NCBI GenBank assembly: GCA_016932995.1
Contig: JAFGBU010000022.1
Coordinates: 1-64,000 of the forward strand
DNA length: 64,000 nt
Reading direction: 5' to 3'
DNA from: Desulfovibrionaceae bacterium
GTDB taxonomy: Bacteria > Desulfobacterota > Desulfovibrionia > Desulfovibrionales > Desulfovibrionaceae
In this document: piece after piece, positions 17,049 to 27,568 of the stretch
Layout: each line of letters opens with the position of its first letter
Numbering within the stretch: the stretch's first letter is position 1
Notes under the pieces: model-generated
The model's input: the letters and a program-made list of their open reading frames with translations, nothing else
Databases searched by the model: none
Told to the model about the DNA's origin: nothing
Made by a program: the position numbers and the translations under genes

Positions 17049-17123
17049 GTGCCCCCCTCGGGTTTGGGAAACAAAGGAGCCCCGCGTCCGGGGCCCTTTT
17101 GGTCTTGAAATCGCGGCCGCCCC

Positions 17124-19178
17124 CTAGAGGGGGTAGTCCAGGGCCTCCGGGATCATCACCCCGGCCAGGGCCTGTCCGGCGCGGTCCTTGGCCAGCCTGG
17201 ACCCGGCCAGGGCGGCGTCCAGCCGGGCCCGGAGCCCGGCGAACTCCTCCAGGCCCGTCCCGTCCCCGTAGCCGTAGACCAGCTCGGCGCAGATGCGGCC
17301 GGCCTCGCCCGCGGCCCTGGCGGCCTGGACCTGGCAGAGGTCGGTGTAGAAGCCCAGTATGCCCTCCAGGCTGTCCGCGACCACCGGGTTGGCCGGGCCC
17401 TTGGCCGCCAGCTCCAGGACGTCCATGATCAGCAGCCTGGCCGAGACCAGCCAGCACACGGCGTCGGCCATGGCAAAGGTCACGCCCTGGCGCTTGCGGT
17501 GGTAGAGCTTCTTGCCCTCGGCGTCCTTGGCCCGCTGGAGGTGGTCCATGGTCAAGCCCCACAGGCGCATGGCCCGGGCCAGGACCAGGGCCCCGCCCTG
17601 GAACCCGGACCCGGCCAGGGCCTCCAGGCCCTCGGCCCAGAGCCTGAACTGCTCCAGAAATATCTCGCTGGTCATGGTCACGCTCAGGTGCATGCGCTGG
17701 ACCGCCTCGGGCCCCTCGTAGGTGGCCTCGAGCTGGGCGTCGGTCCACTTGTGCATGAAGAACCCCGGGCAGTCCTCGGTGATGCCGTAGCCGCCCACCA
17801 GGCTGACCGCCTCGCGCATCATCGTCGCCCCGGCCCCGGTGTTCCAGAGCTTGCAGGCCGGGATGAGCACGTTGAGCACCGCGTCCAGGTGGGCGTAGCG
17901 CACCAGGGGGTCGGACTCGAGCTCCGCGAGCCTGGCCCGGTCGCGCCCGGCCTCGGAGCAGGACATCAGCCGGGCGTACTCCAGGACCTTGTCCCGGACC
18001 TCGGCCAGGGCGGCCATCTGCCTGCGCGGGCCGGAAACTCCCCGCTCCTCGAATATCCTGTCCTTCTCCCGCTCCAGGGGGTCGAACTCGTCGGCCAGCC
18101 GGGCCGCGGTGAAGCCCAGGGAGGCCCCGGCCTCGCCCATGGCCCAGAGGTCGAGCAGACGGTGCAGGGCGTCCTCCTTCTGCTGCAGGCCCTGCTCGAA
18201 CCTGGGGCTGCCGGGCTGGGCCGCGTCCCCGCCCCGGAAGCGGTTGCGGTGGTAGCGGATGATCGGCTCCACCGCGGACAAGAGCTTGGCCGTGGTCATC
18301 AGGCCCACGGGTATGCGCGTGCGGTGGAAGACCGCGCCGATGATCTCGGCGTGGGAGTAGTTGGGCACGATGACCCCGTCCTGGACCGTGTAGCCGCCGA
18401 TTATGCGGCCGGCCGGGACCGTGAGGTTGAACACCGGGTCGCGGGTCGAGGACAGCTGGTGGACCATCTTGAGCGTGGGCGCGCCGCGGTCGAACACGCC
18501 CGGGTCGCCCTGCTCCACGATGACCATGCACGAGGTCTTGATGCGCTCGTCCGCGGTGTCCACGGCAACCGTGGCGAAGTTGCAGAAGTCCATGTTGGTG
18601 ATGAACCGGCCGCGCTTCTCCACCTTGAGCAGGGGCTCCTGGCCCGGGGTCCACTCGGCCACCCGGACCTTGCCCGCGAGCACCCCGGTGTCCACGCCCA
18701 CGTAGGGCAGGGGCTCGGTCAGGGCAAAGGCCCCGCGCAGCATCTCGCGGTCCTCGCCGGGTTGGGGCGGCACGCAGCGGCTCATGTAGTGGTCGCGCTG
18801 CTCAGGGGTGCCCTTCTCGTGGATCGGCGCCAGGGCCAGGTTCCCGGCCAGGCTGCAGGTGGCCGAGCCGCCGTCGACCCAGGCCAGCTCAAAGGCCACC
18901 AGGGCCAGGGCCAGGTTCTTGGGCCCCTCGATGAACCCGCCCTGGGCCGGGTCCATGAACAGGGCGGACAGGCCGCTGTGGTCAAAGGCCGTGAGCAGGG
19001 AGGCCTTTTTGTCGTTCCACTCGTGCGAGTTGCGCACGCCCTCGGCCACCAGCTTGGCCACGGTCCCCCGGGCCACGGCCCGGGCGGACTGGACCACCAT
19101 CTGGAGCTCGAAGCGCTCCGCGAAACGCCACATGATTTGCCGGACATCGTCCCCCGGCAGGGTAGGCAACGTGTACAT
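17124..19178 (-). CDS. Enlarged acyl-CoA dehydrogenase-family protein
   Basis: The 684-residue flavoprotein is related to acyl-CoA dehydrogenases but about 300 residues longer than the classical form. Family marks are GAFALTEP in the FAD-binding strand region, LVGGYGITED in the C-terminal helical domain, and TYEGPEAVQR, whose Glu (near residue 488) matches the catalytic base in YEGT of medium-chain enzymes. The extra length is mostly C-terminal and helical. Start 19178 is chosen because AAGGAA has correct spacing to it. It heads an operon with ETF-QO, etfB and etfA, so electrons probably go to the quinone pool. Substrate is unknown. Confidence 0.88.
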   Translation of the reverse strand: MYTLPTLPGDDVRQIMWRFAERFELQMVVQSARAVARGTVAKLVAEGVRNSHEWNDKKASLLTAFDHSGLSALFMDPAQGGFIEGPKNLALALVAFELAWVDGGSATCSLAGNLALAPIHEKGTPEQRDHYMSRCVPPQPGEDREMLRGAFALTEPLPYVGVDTGVLAGKVRVAEWTPGQEPLLKVEKRGRFITNMDFCNFATVAVDTADERIKTSCMVIVEQGDPGVFDRGAPTLKMVHQLSSTRDPVFNLTVPAGRIIGGYTVQDGVIVPNYSHAEIIGAVFHRTRIPVGLMTTAKLLSAVEPIIRYHRNRFRGGDAAQPGSPRFEQGLQQKEDALHRLLDLWAMGEAGASLGFTAARLADEFDPLEREKDRIFEERGVSGPRRQMAALAEVRDKVLEYARLMSCSEAGRDRARLAELESDPLVRYAHLDAVLNVLIPACKLWNTGAGATMMREAVSLVGGYGITEDCPGFFMHKWTDAQLEATYEGPEAVQRMHLSVTMTSEIFLEQFRLWAEGLEALAGSGFQGGALVLARAMRLWGLTMDHLQRAKDAEGKKLYHRKRQGVTFAMADAVCWLVSARLLIMDVLELAAKGPANPVVADSLEGILGFYTDLCQVQAARAAGEAGRICAELVYGYGDGTGLEEFAGLRARLDAALAGSRLAKDRAGQALAGVMIPEALDYPL

Positions 19179-19234
19179 GATCATTTCCTTAAGCTTCAAA
19201 AAAAGGCGGGAGATGCGGTAAATACCAACGGGGA

Positions 19235-19263
19235 ACAGTAAGCCATCGGCCCTGGGGAGTCAA
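19235..19263 (-). promoter_or_regulatory. Candidate promoter of the acd/etf operon
   Basis: Read leftward, TTGACT (19258-19263) is followed after 17 bases by TACTGT (19235-19240), about 57 bases before the ATG. A perfect palindrome, CAAAAA-C-TTTTTG (19261-19273), overlaps the -35 element and could be an operator. The rest of 19264-19413 shows nothing I can name. Confidence 0.4.
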
Positions 19264-19413
19264 AAACTTTTTGGCCGGGGCCCGGGCCGCAGGATAAAGA
19301 CCGGCCCGGCCGGGCGGGCACAAGCGCGCCTCTATTGCCTGTCCTATATCAAGGACTCTAAAAACGCGGCCCCCATGCCGCGACGCCACGACGCGCTCCG
19401 CAAGACATAATCT

Positions 19414-19442
19414 TTGACATTCCACGCCCAACGTTGCAATAA
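19414..19442 (+). promoter_or_regulatory. Candidate promoter for the adenylate cyclase gene
   Basis: TTGACA (19414-19419) is a full consensus -35. A weak A/T-rich -10 (CAATAA, 19437-19442) lies 17 bases later, in one of the few A/T-rich patches of this intergenic gap. The leader to the ATG at 19592 would be about 140 bases. Confidence 0.35.
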
Positions 19443-19591
19443 AAAGGGACAGCAAAAAAACCGGCCTGACGCTGCGCCGGGGCGATGAACAGTCGCCCCG
19501 CGCAGCGGGAGTTCATGAAGCCTTCCCGGCCAACCGAGCGGAACGACCGGGAGCGCACAGGCCGCGAGCGTCCAACAGGTCGGCCTTGAAA

Positions 19592-22500
19592 ATGACGGAC
19601 AACAACCCCTCGCTGCGAGACCTCGCCGACGCCCTGGGCGCGGCCCTGCTCGACCCGTTCCAGCGCACGGGCCAAGAGACCCTCGGGCTGGTCGAGGCCG
19701 TCCCGCGGGCCCTGTCCGGGGGCCTTCCGGCCCAGGGCCCGGAACGCCTGGCCGCGGGCGAGGTCGCCTGCGGCCTGCTCAGCCTGGCCGAGCAGCAACG
19801 GGTCAGCGCGGACATCGCGGCCGCCCTGCGCGGGCTCACCCTCCTGGGCCGTTTCGGGTGCGTCATGGCCTGCAGGTTCGTGAGCGGCGGGCACGTCTCC
19901 ATCCAGCAACTGGACCAGGTGGGCGCGGCCCTGACCCTGTCCGCCAAGCTGCTGATCATAAACGAGCTGCTGGGCCACGGCGCGCTGACGGACAAGCACT
20001 TGGCCGCCTGGGCCAAGGGGCTTCTGGACGAGATCGCCGGCTGCGACCCGAAACAGGCCTTCGAGGTCCTGATCGACCTCGGCGCAACGGGCGAGACCGT
20101 GTCCTTCCCGGTCAAGGAGGCCCTGCTCCGCAGCCCCTTCAGGGACTGGCTGTTCAAGCGCCTGGACGACCCGGTGCAGACAGGGCCCCTGGTCAAGGAG
20201 GCCCTGGCCGTGCGCGCCCTCAACGACGAGATCGTGTACGAGGCCTTTGCCCAGCGGGCGGCCGCGGAGCCCGAACCCGGGCCCACGGTCATCGACATCT
20301 TGTCCCGCAGCGGCCGGTCCGGGGCCGAGGCCCTGCTCAAGATCACCCAGAACCTGCTCAGGCGGCCGGACAGCGAGGCCATCCCCGACTGCGTGGACGC
20401 GCTGGCCAGGACCAACTGGCCCAAGACCGGCCAGGTCATGGCCCTGTTGTTCAAGAACAACCCCGAGATCAAGGGCCTGCTGGCGGCCAGGGCCTGCCTG
20501 CTGAACGAGGAGTCCTTCGGCCAGTTCACGGCCTCGCTCAAGGGCCGGGACCGGGACCTGGTCTACGGCCTGGCCTTCGAGGCCCTGGCCGAGATCGAGC
20601 CCGCGTTCGCCCTGGACTGCCTGGAGCGGCCCGGCCCGGGCGACCCGGCCCGGGAAAAGATCAAGGCCCTGCTCAAGGCCAGGCTCGATGACGCGCCCGA
20701 AACTGCCGAAGGCCCCCGGGCCGCGGCCGGGCCCGAGGAGGTCAAAAAGGGCCTGCTCTCCAGGCTGGTCGGCGACAAGAGGCCCGAGATGTCCGAGGTC
20801 CTGGCCAAGACCAGCCGGCCCAAGGGCCTGGACCTGGCCGGCTCGCACCTCGAGGGCCAGTCCCTGGAAAATGGCGACTGGAGGGACCTGCGCCTGGTCC
20901 AGAGCTCCTTTCGGAACTGCACGTTCGAAAGGGTCAAATTCAGCTCCTCGGACCTCTCGGGCTGCGATTTCCAGTCCTGCTCCTTTTCCGGGTGCGAGTT
21001 CGTCGGCCTCAGGCTCAGGGACGCGGTGCTGAAAAAATGCCAGATCAAGGACTGCTCCTTTGAGCGCTGCGACCTCGGAGGCGCCCGGATAGAGGGCTGC
21101 GTTGTGGCCGACAGCTCCATGAACAGCTGCCTGGCCCCGGAGGCCCTGTTCGCGGACCTGGCCGCGTCCCGGCTGAAGATCGCCTACTCCTGCCTGGCCG
21201 GGTGCCGATTCCAGACGGCCAAGATGCGCTCGTCCAGGTTTTTGGGCGCGGACCTCTGCTGCTCGGTCTTCTGCCGCAGCAACCTGCAGGGCGTGGAGTT
21301 CAGGGACACGGTCCTGGACCATTCGCGCCTGACCGAGAGCGCGTTCTGGTCCTGCCTCATGGACGGCTGCGGCCTGGCCGAGTGCGCGGCCCAAGACCTG
21401 GTCTGCCCGGGCCCGGAGCTCTTGGCCGCCCAGAGGGAGCACGCCTTCAGAACGGTCAGGGCCATGGCCGGGCAAGGCGACCCCGGCCCGGCCCGGACTC
21501 CGGACCCGGTCCTCAGGGAGGCGCTCGACCTGTGGATCGTCAAGTTCCAGGCCGCAGACCGGGAAAGGGTCATGCTGGCCAACAACCAGCGCCGCCTGGA
21601 CTGGGCGCTGCGCAAGATGTCCCCGGGCCAGGCGGAGTTCTTCAAGCTCCTGCCCTACCTGCTGCACAGCGACCTGTTCGAGGCCCAAAAGGGCCTGGAA
21701 AAAGCGCCCCAGTGCACGGTGCACGGCTACTGCCCGGACTGCGCCACCCTGGAGCTGGCGGACAGGCGCTTCCCGGGCGCGAAACCGTCCAGGAAGGACA
21801 AGGACGCGGTGCGCATCGAGGCCCTCTACACCATGGGCAGCACCGGGACCGTGGCCCAGACCCCGCTCTCGGACATCGACTGCTGGGTCTGCTGCGACGC
21901 GGCCGGCCTGGGCCCGGAACAGGCCGCGGGGCTCAAGGAAAAGCTCGACGCCCTGAGCGCCTGGGCCGGGGAGTCCTTCGGGCTGGAGGTCCACTTCTTC
22001 CCCATGACCCTGGACCAGATCCGGGAAAACGACTTCGGGTTCAGCGACAAGGAGAGCTCGGGCAGCGCCCAGGCCATACTGCTCAAGGACGAGTTCTACA
22101 GGACCGCCATGCTCGTGGCCGGGAAAAAGCCCGCCTGGTGGATCAGCCCGCCCGGGGCCGGGGCCGGGGCCTACGCCCGGTGCCTCAGGGCCGCGGCCGG
22201 GCTGCCCAGGCCCGGGCTGGAGGACTTCGCCGACCTGGGCCCGCTCATGGACATCCCTTTGGGCGAGTTCTTCGGGGCCTCCCTGTGGCAGATGGCCAAG
22301 GCCCTCAAGGAGCCCTACAAGTCGGTCATGAAGCTCGGCCTCCTGGAGGTCTACTCCGGCCCGGCCAAGGAGCGGGGGCTGATGCTCTGCGACCAGATCA
22401 AGCGCAACCTCATGGAGGGCCGCCGCAGGGCCCAGGACATCGATCCCTACACGGTCCTGTTCCGCAGGCTCAAGGAGTACTACACCTGGGCCAAGGACAC

Positions 22501-23452
22501 CGACGCCGTGGACCTCATCAAGGCCTCGTTCAGCCTGAAGACCCATCCCGAGGCCTTTGACTTCAGCCTGGGCGCGGCCTCGCGCTTCGAGGAAAAGAGC
22601 TTCCTGGCCTACTTCCTCGGGCCGGACAAGACCTCGCCGGCCGCGCTCAAGGGCATGGGCGCCAAGATCAGCTTCGAGCGCTCCATGCACCTCGGCGCGG
22701 CCATGAACAGATACATGATAAACACCTACAACAAGATCCAGTTCCGGCTCTCGTCCGAGACGGGCCGGACCAAGCCGAGCATCGGGCCCCAGGACATGAC
22801 CAGGCTCGGCCGCAAGATCCTGGCCATCTTCGCGCCCAAGCCGGACAAGATCCAGCGCGCGCCCTTCCTGGCCCTCAAGAACGGCGGGGTGAGCGAGCTG
22901 TTGTTTTTGGCCGAGAAGTCCCCGGGCAAGGAGACCCTTTGGCTGGCCAAGGCCAAGGACAAGGCGGTCAAGGGCGCCAGGCACATGGAGGTCGTCCGCC
23001 GGGACTCGGACCCGGCCAGGCTCCTGGCCTGGCTGGTGGTCAACGGCCTGTTCTCCCCGGAGGTCCTGGTCCAGGGCGAACGCAGCCTGGCCCCACTGGC
23101 CGTGGCCGATGTCCAGGCCCTGCTAAGCGGCCTGCTGGAGTTCTTTCCGCCCGCCCAGGACGAGTTCGACGACCTGGACCAGGGCCTGGAGCCGGAACGG
23201 GTGACCAGGGCCTTTCTGGCCCTGAACCTGACCGCCCCGCGCAGCACCGCGGCCATTGTCCAGGTCTCGGTGGTCTACGCCACCAACTGGGGGGAGATGT
23301 TCTGCCGGACCGTGGACAACCCCGGTCCCAAGCTGGAAAAGAGGCCCTCGGCCTTTCTGCAGGAGGTCCTCGCCCAGCCCCAGCCCGAGCCGCCGCAAAT
23401 AAAGATATTCACGCCCAAGGGCGCCAAGTGCCGGCGCATCCCCGCGGTCTAG
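19592..23452 (+). CDS. cyaA: Class I adenylate cyclase-like protein with pentapeptide-repeat region
   Basis: The 1286-residue protein makes cAMP from ATP if active. Its catalytic nucleotidyltransferase motif GSTGTVAQTPLSDIDCWVC (near residue 748) matches the GSxGS...SDIDxWVC signature of class I (enterobacterial) cyclases. DVDPYTVLF-like and FRRLKEYYTWAKDTD segments follow. Residues 1-400 are helical and unrecognised; residues 410-600 form degenerate pentapeptide-type repeats (SSFRNCTFERVKFSSSDLSG) unusually rich in Cys. It is far longer than the about 850-residue E. coli enzyme. The ATG at 19592 is preferred over a TTG two codons earlier. It stands alone in its transcript. Confidence 0.88.
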   Translation: MTDNNPSLRDLADALGAALLDPFQRTGQETLGLVEAVPRALSGGLPAQGPERLAAGEVACGLLSLAEQQRVSADIAAALRGLTLLGRFGCVMACRFVSGGHVSIQQLDQVGAALTLSAKLLIINELLGHGALTDKHLAAWAKGLLDEIAGCDPKQAFEVLIDLGATGETVSFPVKEALLRSPFRDWLFKRLDDPVQTGPLVKEALAVRALNDEIVYEAFAQRAAAEPEPGPTVIDILSRSGRSGAEALLKITQNLLRRPDSEAIPDCVDALARTNWPKTGQVMALLFKNNPEIKGLLAARACLLNEESFGQFTASLKGRDRDLVYGLAFEALAEIEPAFALDCLERPGPGDPAREKIKALLKARLDDAPETAEGPRAAAGPEEVKKGLLSRLVGDKRPEMSEVLAKTSRPKGLDLAGSHLEGQSLENGDWRDLRLVQSSFRNCTFERVKFSSSDLSGCDFQSCSFSGCEFVGLRLRDAVLKKCQIKDCSFERCDLGGARIEGCVVADSSMNSCLAPEALFADLAASRLKIAYSCLAGCRFQTAKMRSSRFLGADLCCSVFCRSNLQGVEFRDTVLDHSRLTESAFWSCLMDGCGLAECAAQDLVCPGPELLAAQREHAFRTVRAMAGQGDPGPARTPDPVLREALDLWIVKFQAADRERVMLANNQRRLDWALRKMSPGQAEFFKLLPYLLHSDLFEAQKGLEKAPQCTVHGYCPDCATLELADRRFPGAKPSRKDKDAVRIEALYTMGSTGTVAQTPLSDIDCWVCCDAAGLGPEQAAGLKEKLDALSAWAGESFGLEVHFFPMTLDQIRENDFGFSDKESSGSAQAILLKDEFYRTAMLVAGKKPAWWISPPGAGAGAYARCLRAAAGLPRPGLEDFADLGPLMDIPLGEFFGASLWQMAKALKEPYKSVMKLGLLEVYSGPAKERGLMLCDQIKRNLMEGRRRAQDIDPYTVLFRRLKEYYTWAKDTDAVDLIKASFSLKTHPEAFDFSLGAASRFEEKSFLAYFLGPDKTSPAALKGMGAKISFERSMHLGAAMNRYMINTYNKIQFRLSSETGRTKPSIGPQDMTRLGRKILAIFAPKPDKIQRAPFLALKNGGVSELLFLAEKSPGKETLWLAKAKDKAVKGARHMEVVRRDSDPARLLAWLVVNGLFSPEVLVQGERSLAPLAVADVQALLSGLLEFFPPAQDEFDDLDQGLEPERVTRAFLALNLTAPRSTAAIVQVSVVYATNWGEMFCRTVDNPGPKLEKRPSAFLQEVLAQPQPEPPQIKIFTPKGAKCRRIPAV

Positions 23453-24327
23453 CCCGGCCGGCCGGCCCGGTGGACGGCCATGCCCGCGGCCAGCCAGTCC
23501 AGGACCAGGGCCGGGTTAACCGGCGAGGGCTGGATGTTCAGGGCCTCCTGGGCCTCGGTCAGCATCAGGTCCAGCCGCCGCAGGCCCCGGGCGTCGAACA
23601 GCCCGTAAAGCCCGGGCGGCTGGTCTGCGGCCGGGCCGCAAAGGGCCCGGACAAGACGCCTCTGGCAGCTCAAGACCACCCCCAGGGCCAGGTCCCGGTC
23701 CACCCCGCCCTTGACCGAGGTGCGCTCGAACCAGCCCTGCCCGGTCCGCCAGAACCCGATCAGGGCCGAGGTCCAGTCCTCGGCCTCGGGGTCTTCTCGG
23801 CCGGCGCTGTCCGGCCAGGCCAGGGTGAGCACGAAGCTCCGGGAGACCAGGGTTTCGAGGAGCCTCTCCCGCTGCGGGGCCAAGAGCACGAAGACGTTGC
23901 CCGGCCTGGGCTCCTCCAGGGACTTGAGCAGGGCGTTGGCCGAGTGCGCGTTGAGGTCCTGGGCCTGGCTGAACACGGTCACCCGGCAACCCGGGCCGCT
24001 GGGCGGCTGGCCCCAGACGCCCCTGGTCTCGCGCACGGTGTCCACGCCCACCGCGCCCTCGAAGACCAAGAGGTCGCGGAAGACCCGGTCCGCGATCTGG
24101 CGGCAGGACCGGCAGGACAAACACGGCCGCCGCTGTGCCCCGCAGTTCAGGAGCATGGCCCAGTGCATGGCCGCGGCGAGCCGCGACTCCGCGTCGCCGC
24201 CCTCCAGGACCAGGCTCTGGGGCGGCGACTGGCTCAGGACAGCGAGACGCTCCAGCAGACGGCCCTGCCCGGCCGGGGCCCCGGTCGCGGCCGGATGCCC
24301 GTGGTTCAACACCTCGATGGTATCCAT
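23449..24327 (-). CDS. holB: DNA polymerase III delta' subunit-like protein
   Basis: The 292-residue protein resembles the clamp-loader delta' subunit. The zinc-module cysteines are present (CGAQRRPCLSCRSC, residues 62-75) and NALLKSLEEPRPGNVFVLLA matches the conserved sensor region. As in other delta' subunits, no working P-loop is present (VLEGGDAESRLAAA). It would act with DnaX and delta to load the sliding clamp at replication forks. It is transcribed toward purA. Its stop codon shares the palindrome CTAG with the stop of the adenylate cyclase gene on the other strand. Confidence 0.82.
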   Translation of the reverse strand: MDTIEVLNHGHPAATGAPAGQGRLLERLAVLSQSPPQSLVLEGGDAESRLAAAMHWAMLLNCGAQRRPCLSCRSCRQIADRVFRDLLVFEGAVGVDTVRETRGVWGQPPSGPGCRVTVFSQAQDLNAHSANALLKSLEEPRPGNVFVLLAPQRERLLETLVSRSFVLTLAWPDSAGREDPEAEDWTSALIGFWRTGQGWFERTSVKGGVDRDLALGVVLSCQRRLVRALCGPAADQPPGLYGLFDARGLRRLDLMLTEAQEALNIQPSPVNPALVLDWLAAGMAVHRAGRPG

Positions 24328-24337
24328 GGCCTTGAGG

Positions 24338-25612
<1,275 letters not shown>

Positions 25613-25647
25613 CGGTTGACTCCTTGAACGGCCCACGAAGGCCGGGA

Positions 25648-26052
25648 TCACTTCTTCTTGTCGGGCTTGATCCTCAACAGCTTGGCCTGCCTGGGCGCGG
25701 GGTCCGGGGCCTTTTTCCCGGCCGGGCCCTTGGGGTCCGGGTCCGCGCGGTCCTCGGGCCGCTCGCCGGCCGGATCGGGCCCGGCCGGGGCGTTGAGCGC
25801 GGCCAGGTCCAGCCCGGCCGGGCGCTCGGGCTGTCTGGAAAGGGCCCAGTTGTAGTTGAAGAGCTGGTTCTTGATGCGCATGCCCTGGATGATGCCCAGG
25901 ACAATGACCGCCTCCTCCCACTTCTTGGAGGGCTCGAAGCGCCTGACCTTGTCCGCGTAGAGCTCCCAGAGGTCCATGAGCGAGGCCTCGTCGTAGGCGT
26001 TTATCTGCCTGGCGATCCTGGCCAGGGCCTTTTCCAGGTACGATTCGGACAT
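25648..26052 (-). CDS. Small conserved-looking protein upstream of purA
   Basis: The 134-residue protein is not recognised. The first 75 residues are helical and well ordered ([40 protein letters not shown]), and the rest is a low-complexity Pro/Asp/Lys tail ending [17 protein letters not shown] Shine-Dalgarno just before the ATG at 26052 fixes the start. It is 35 bases upstream of purA on the same strand and is probably cotranscribed with it; whether it takes part in purine metabolism is unknown. Confidence 0.75.
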   Translation of the reverse strand: MSESYLEKALARIARQINAYDEASLMDLWELYADKVRRFEPSKKWEEAVIVLGIIQGMRIKNQLFNYNWALSRQPERPAGLDLAALNAPAGPDPAGERPEDRADPDPKGPAGKKAPDPAPRQAKLLRIKPDKKK

Positions 26053-26209
26053 CCATCCTCCGGCCGCGCCCGGGTTGCGGGACGCGGCTTGTTTTAGCAG
26101 AATCCGGGAGGCGAGCCAAATCAAAATTGCCCGCCGCAGGCGGCTGTGCTATGACCGCTGCTCCACGGCGTCTCGGACGCTGAAAGGCGCAATGCACGGA
26201 GAACAGATC

Positions 26210-27484
26210 ATGAGCGACTTGAAAAAAATGTACAAGACCATCCAGGAGGACCCCTTCCCCGGGGACCTCAGGATAAGCCTCGGCGGCCAGGAAATGGTCT
26301 TCGAGAAGAGGACCTGGACCATCGACGGCCAGGTCCGGGGCCTGCGCTACGGCGAGAACCCGGACCAGCCCGCCGCCCTGTACGAGATGACCTCGGGCGG
26401 CCTGAACGTCGGCGGCGTGGCCTTCAGGGGACAGGGACAGGGCCTGGTCTCGGCCCTGAGCGAGGAGAACATGCTCCAGGCCGGCAAGCACCCGGGCAAG
26501 ATCAACCTGACCGACGTGGACAACGGCCTGAACGTGCTCCAGTACCTCTCGGCCAGGCCGGCCGCGGTCATCCTCAAGCACAACAACCCCTGCGGCGCGG
26601 CCTGGTCCGACCGGGGCCTGGCCGAGGCCCTGCGCCGGGCCTTCATGGCCGACCGCATCGCGGCCTTCGGCGGGGCCATAGTCTGCAACCGGCCCGTGGA
26701 CAGGGCCGCGGCCGAGGTCATCGGCTCGGCCTACTTCGAGGTCGTGGCCGCGCCGGAGTTCGAGCCCGGCGCCCTGGACCTGCTCAAGAAGAGCAAGAAC
26801 CTGCGCATCCTCAGGATCCCGGGCATCGAATCCCTGGACAGGCTCTGCGCCGAGCCCTTCCTGGAGCTCAAGTCGCTCATGGACGGCGGCCTGATCGCCC
26901 AGTTCTCGTTCCGCAACCGCATCCGCAGCGCGGACGACTTCCTGCCCGCCCGGGCCGAAAAGGACGGCGACGTGTTCACGGCCAGGGGCCCCACCAGACG
27001 GGAGGCCGAGGACCTGGTCTTTGCCTGGGCCGTGGAGGCCGGGGTGAGCTCGAACTCCGTGCTCTTCGCCAAAGACGGGGCGACCACGGCCATCGGCACC
27101 GGCGAGCAGGACCGCGTGGGCTGCGTGGACCTGGCCGTGACCAAGGCCCTGACCAAGTACGCCGACCTGCTGGCCTTTGAGCGCCACAGGCTGTCGATAT
27201 ACGAGCTCAGGCTGAGGGCAGTGGAGGACAAGGCCCTGGCCCGGGACCTGGCAGAGATCGAGGACCAGGCCCGCGAGGACCGGGGCGGGCTGCCGGGCTC
27301 GGTGGCCGTGTCCGACGGCTTCTTCCCCTTCCGCGACGGCGTGGACCTGTGCATCGCCCAGGGCGTGACCGCCATTGCCCAGCCCGGCGGCTCGATCAGG
27401 GACTTCGAGGTCATCCAGGCCGTGAACCAGGCCAGCCCCCAGGTGGCCATGGTCTTCACCGGCCAGAGGTCGTTCAGACACTAG
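26210..27484 (+). CDS. purH: Stand-alone AICAR transformylase (C-terminal half of PurH)
   Basis: The 424-residue enzyme carries only the AICAR formyltransferase domain, which transfers a formyl group from 10-formyl-THF to AICAR. Signature KHNNPCGAA is near residues 123-131, with [13 protein letters not shown] near the start, [10 protein letters not shown], and [12 protein letters not shown] and [13 protein letters not shown]-like ends. In most bacteria it is fused to IMP cyclohydrolase; here that half is a separate gene at 32994-33593. The ATG at 26210 has GGAGAA eight bases upstream; an ATG six codons earlier is also possible. Confidence 0.93.
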   Translation: MSDLKKMYKTIQEDPFPGDLRISLGGQEMVFEKRTWTIDGQVRGLRYGENPDQPAALYEMTSGGLNVGGVAFRGQGQGLVSALSEENMLQAGKHPGKINLTDVDNGLNVLQYLSARPAAVILKHNNPCGAAWSDRGLAEALRRAFMADRIAAFGGAIVCNRPVDRAAAEVIGSAYFEVVAAPEFEPGALDLLKKSKNLRILRIPGIESLDRLCAEPFLELKSLMDGGLIAQFSFRNRIRSADDFLPARAEKDGDVFTARGPTRREAEDLVFAWAVEAGVSSNSVLFAKDGATTAIGTGEQDRVGCVDLAVTKALTKYADLLAFERHRLSIYELRLRAVEDKALARDLAEIEDQAREDRGGLPGSVAVSDGFFPFRDGVDLCIAQGVTAIAQPGGSIRDFEVIQAVNQASPQVAMVFTGQRSFRH

Positions 27485-27568
27485 GATCGGGGCCGTGAAG
27501 CACGACGACATGCCGATGAAAAAACCGCACTCCACCCCGGGAGGCCGCGGCCCGCGGACAAAACACCA

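Noticed and set aside
14814-17108. 764-codon plus-strand frame over the etf genes
   Set aside because: It is antisense to well-recognised ETF-QO and etfB sequence and has no motif.
19358-22984. Open frame of 1208 codons antisense to the adenylate cyclase
   Set aside because: Composition is low-complexity, with no ribosome site and no recognisable domain, while the plus strand carries a clear enzyme.
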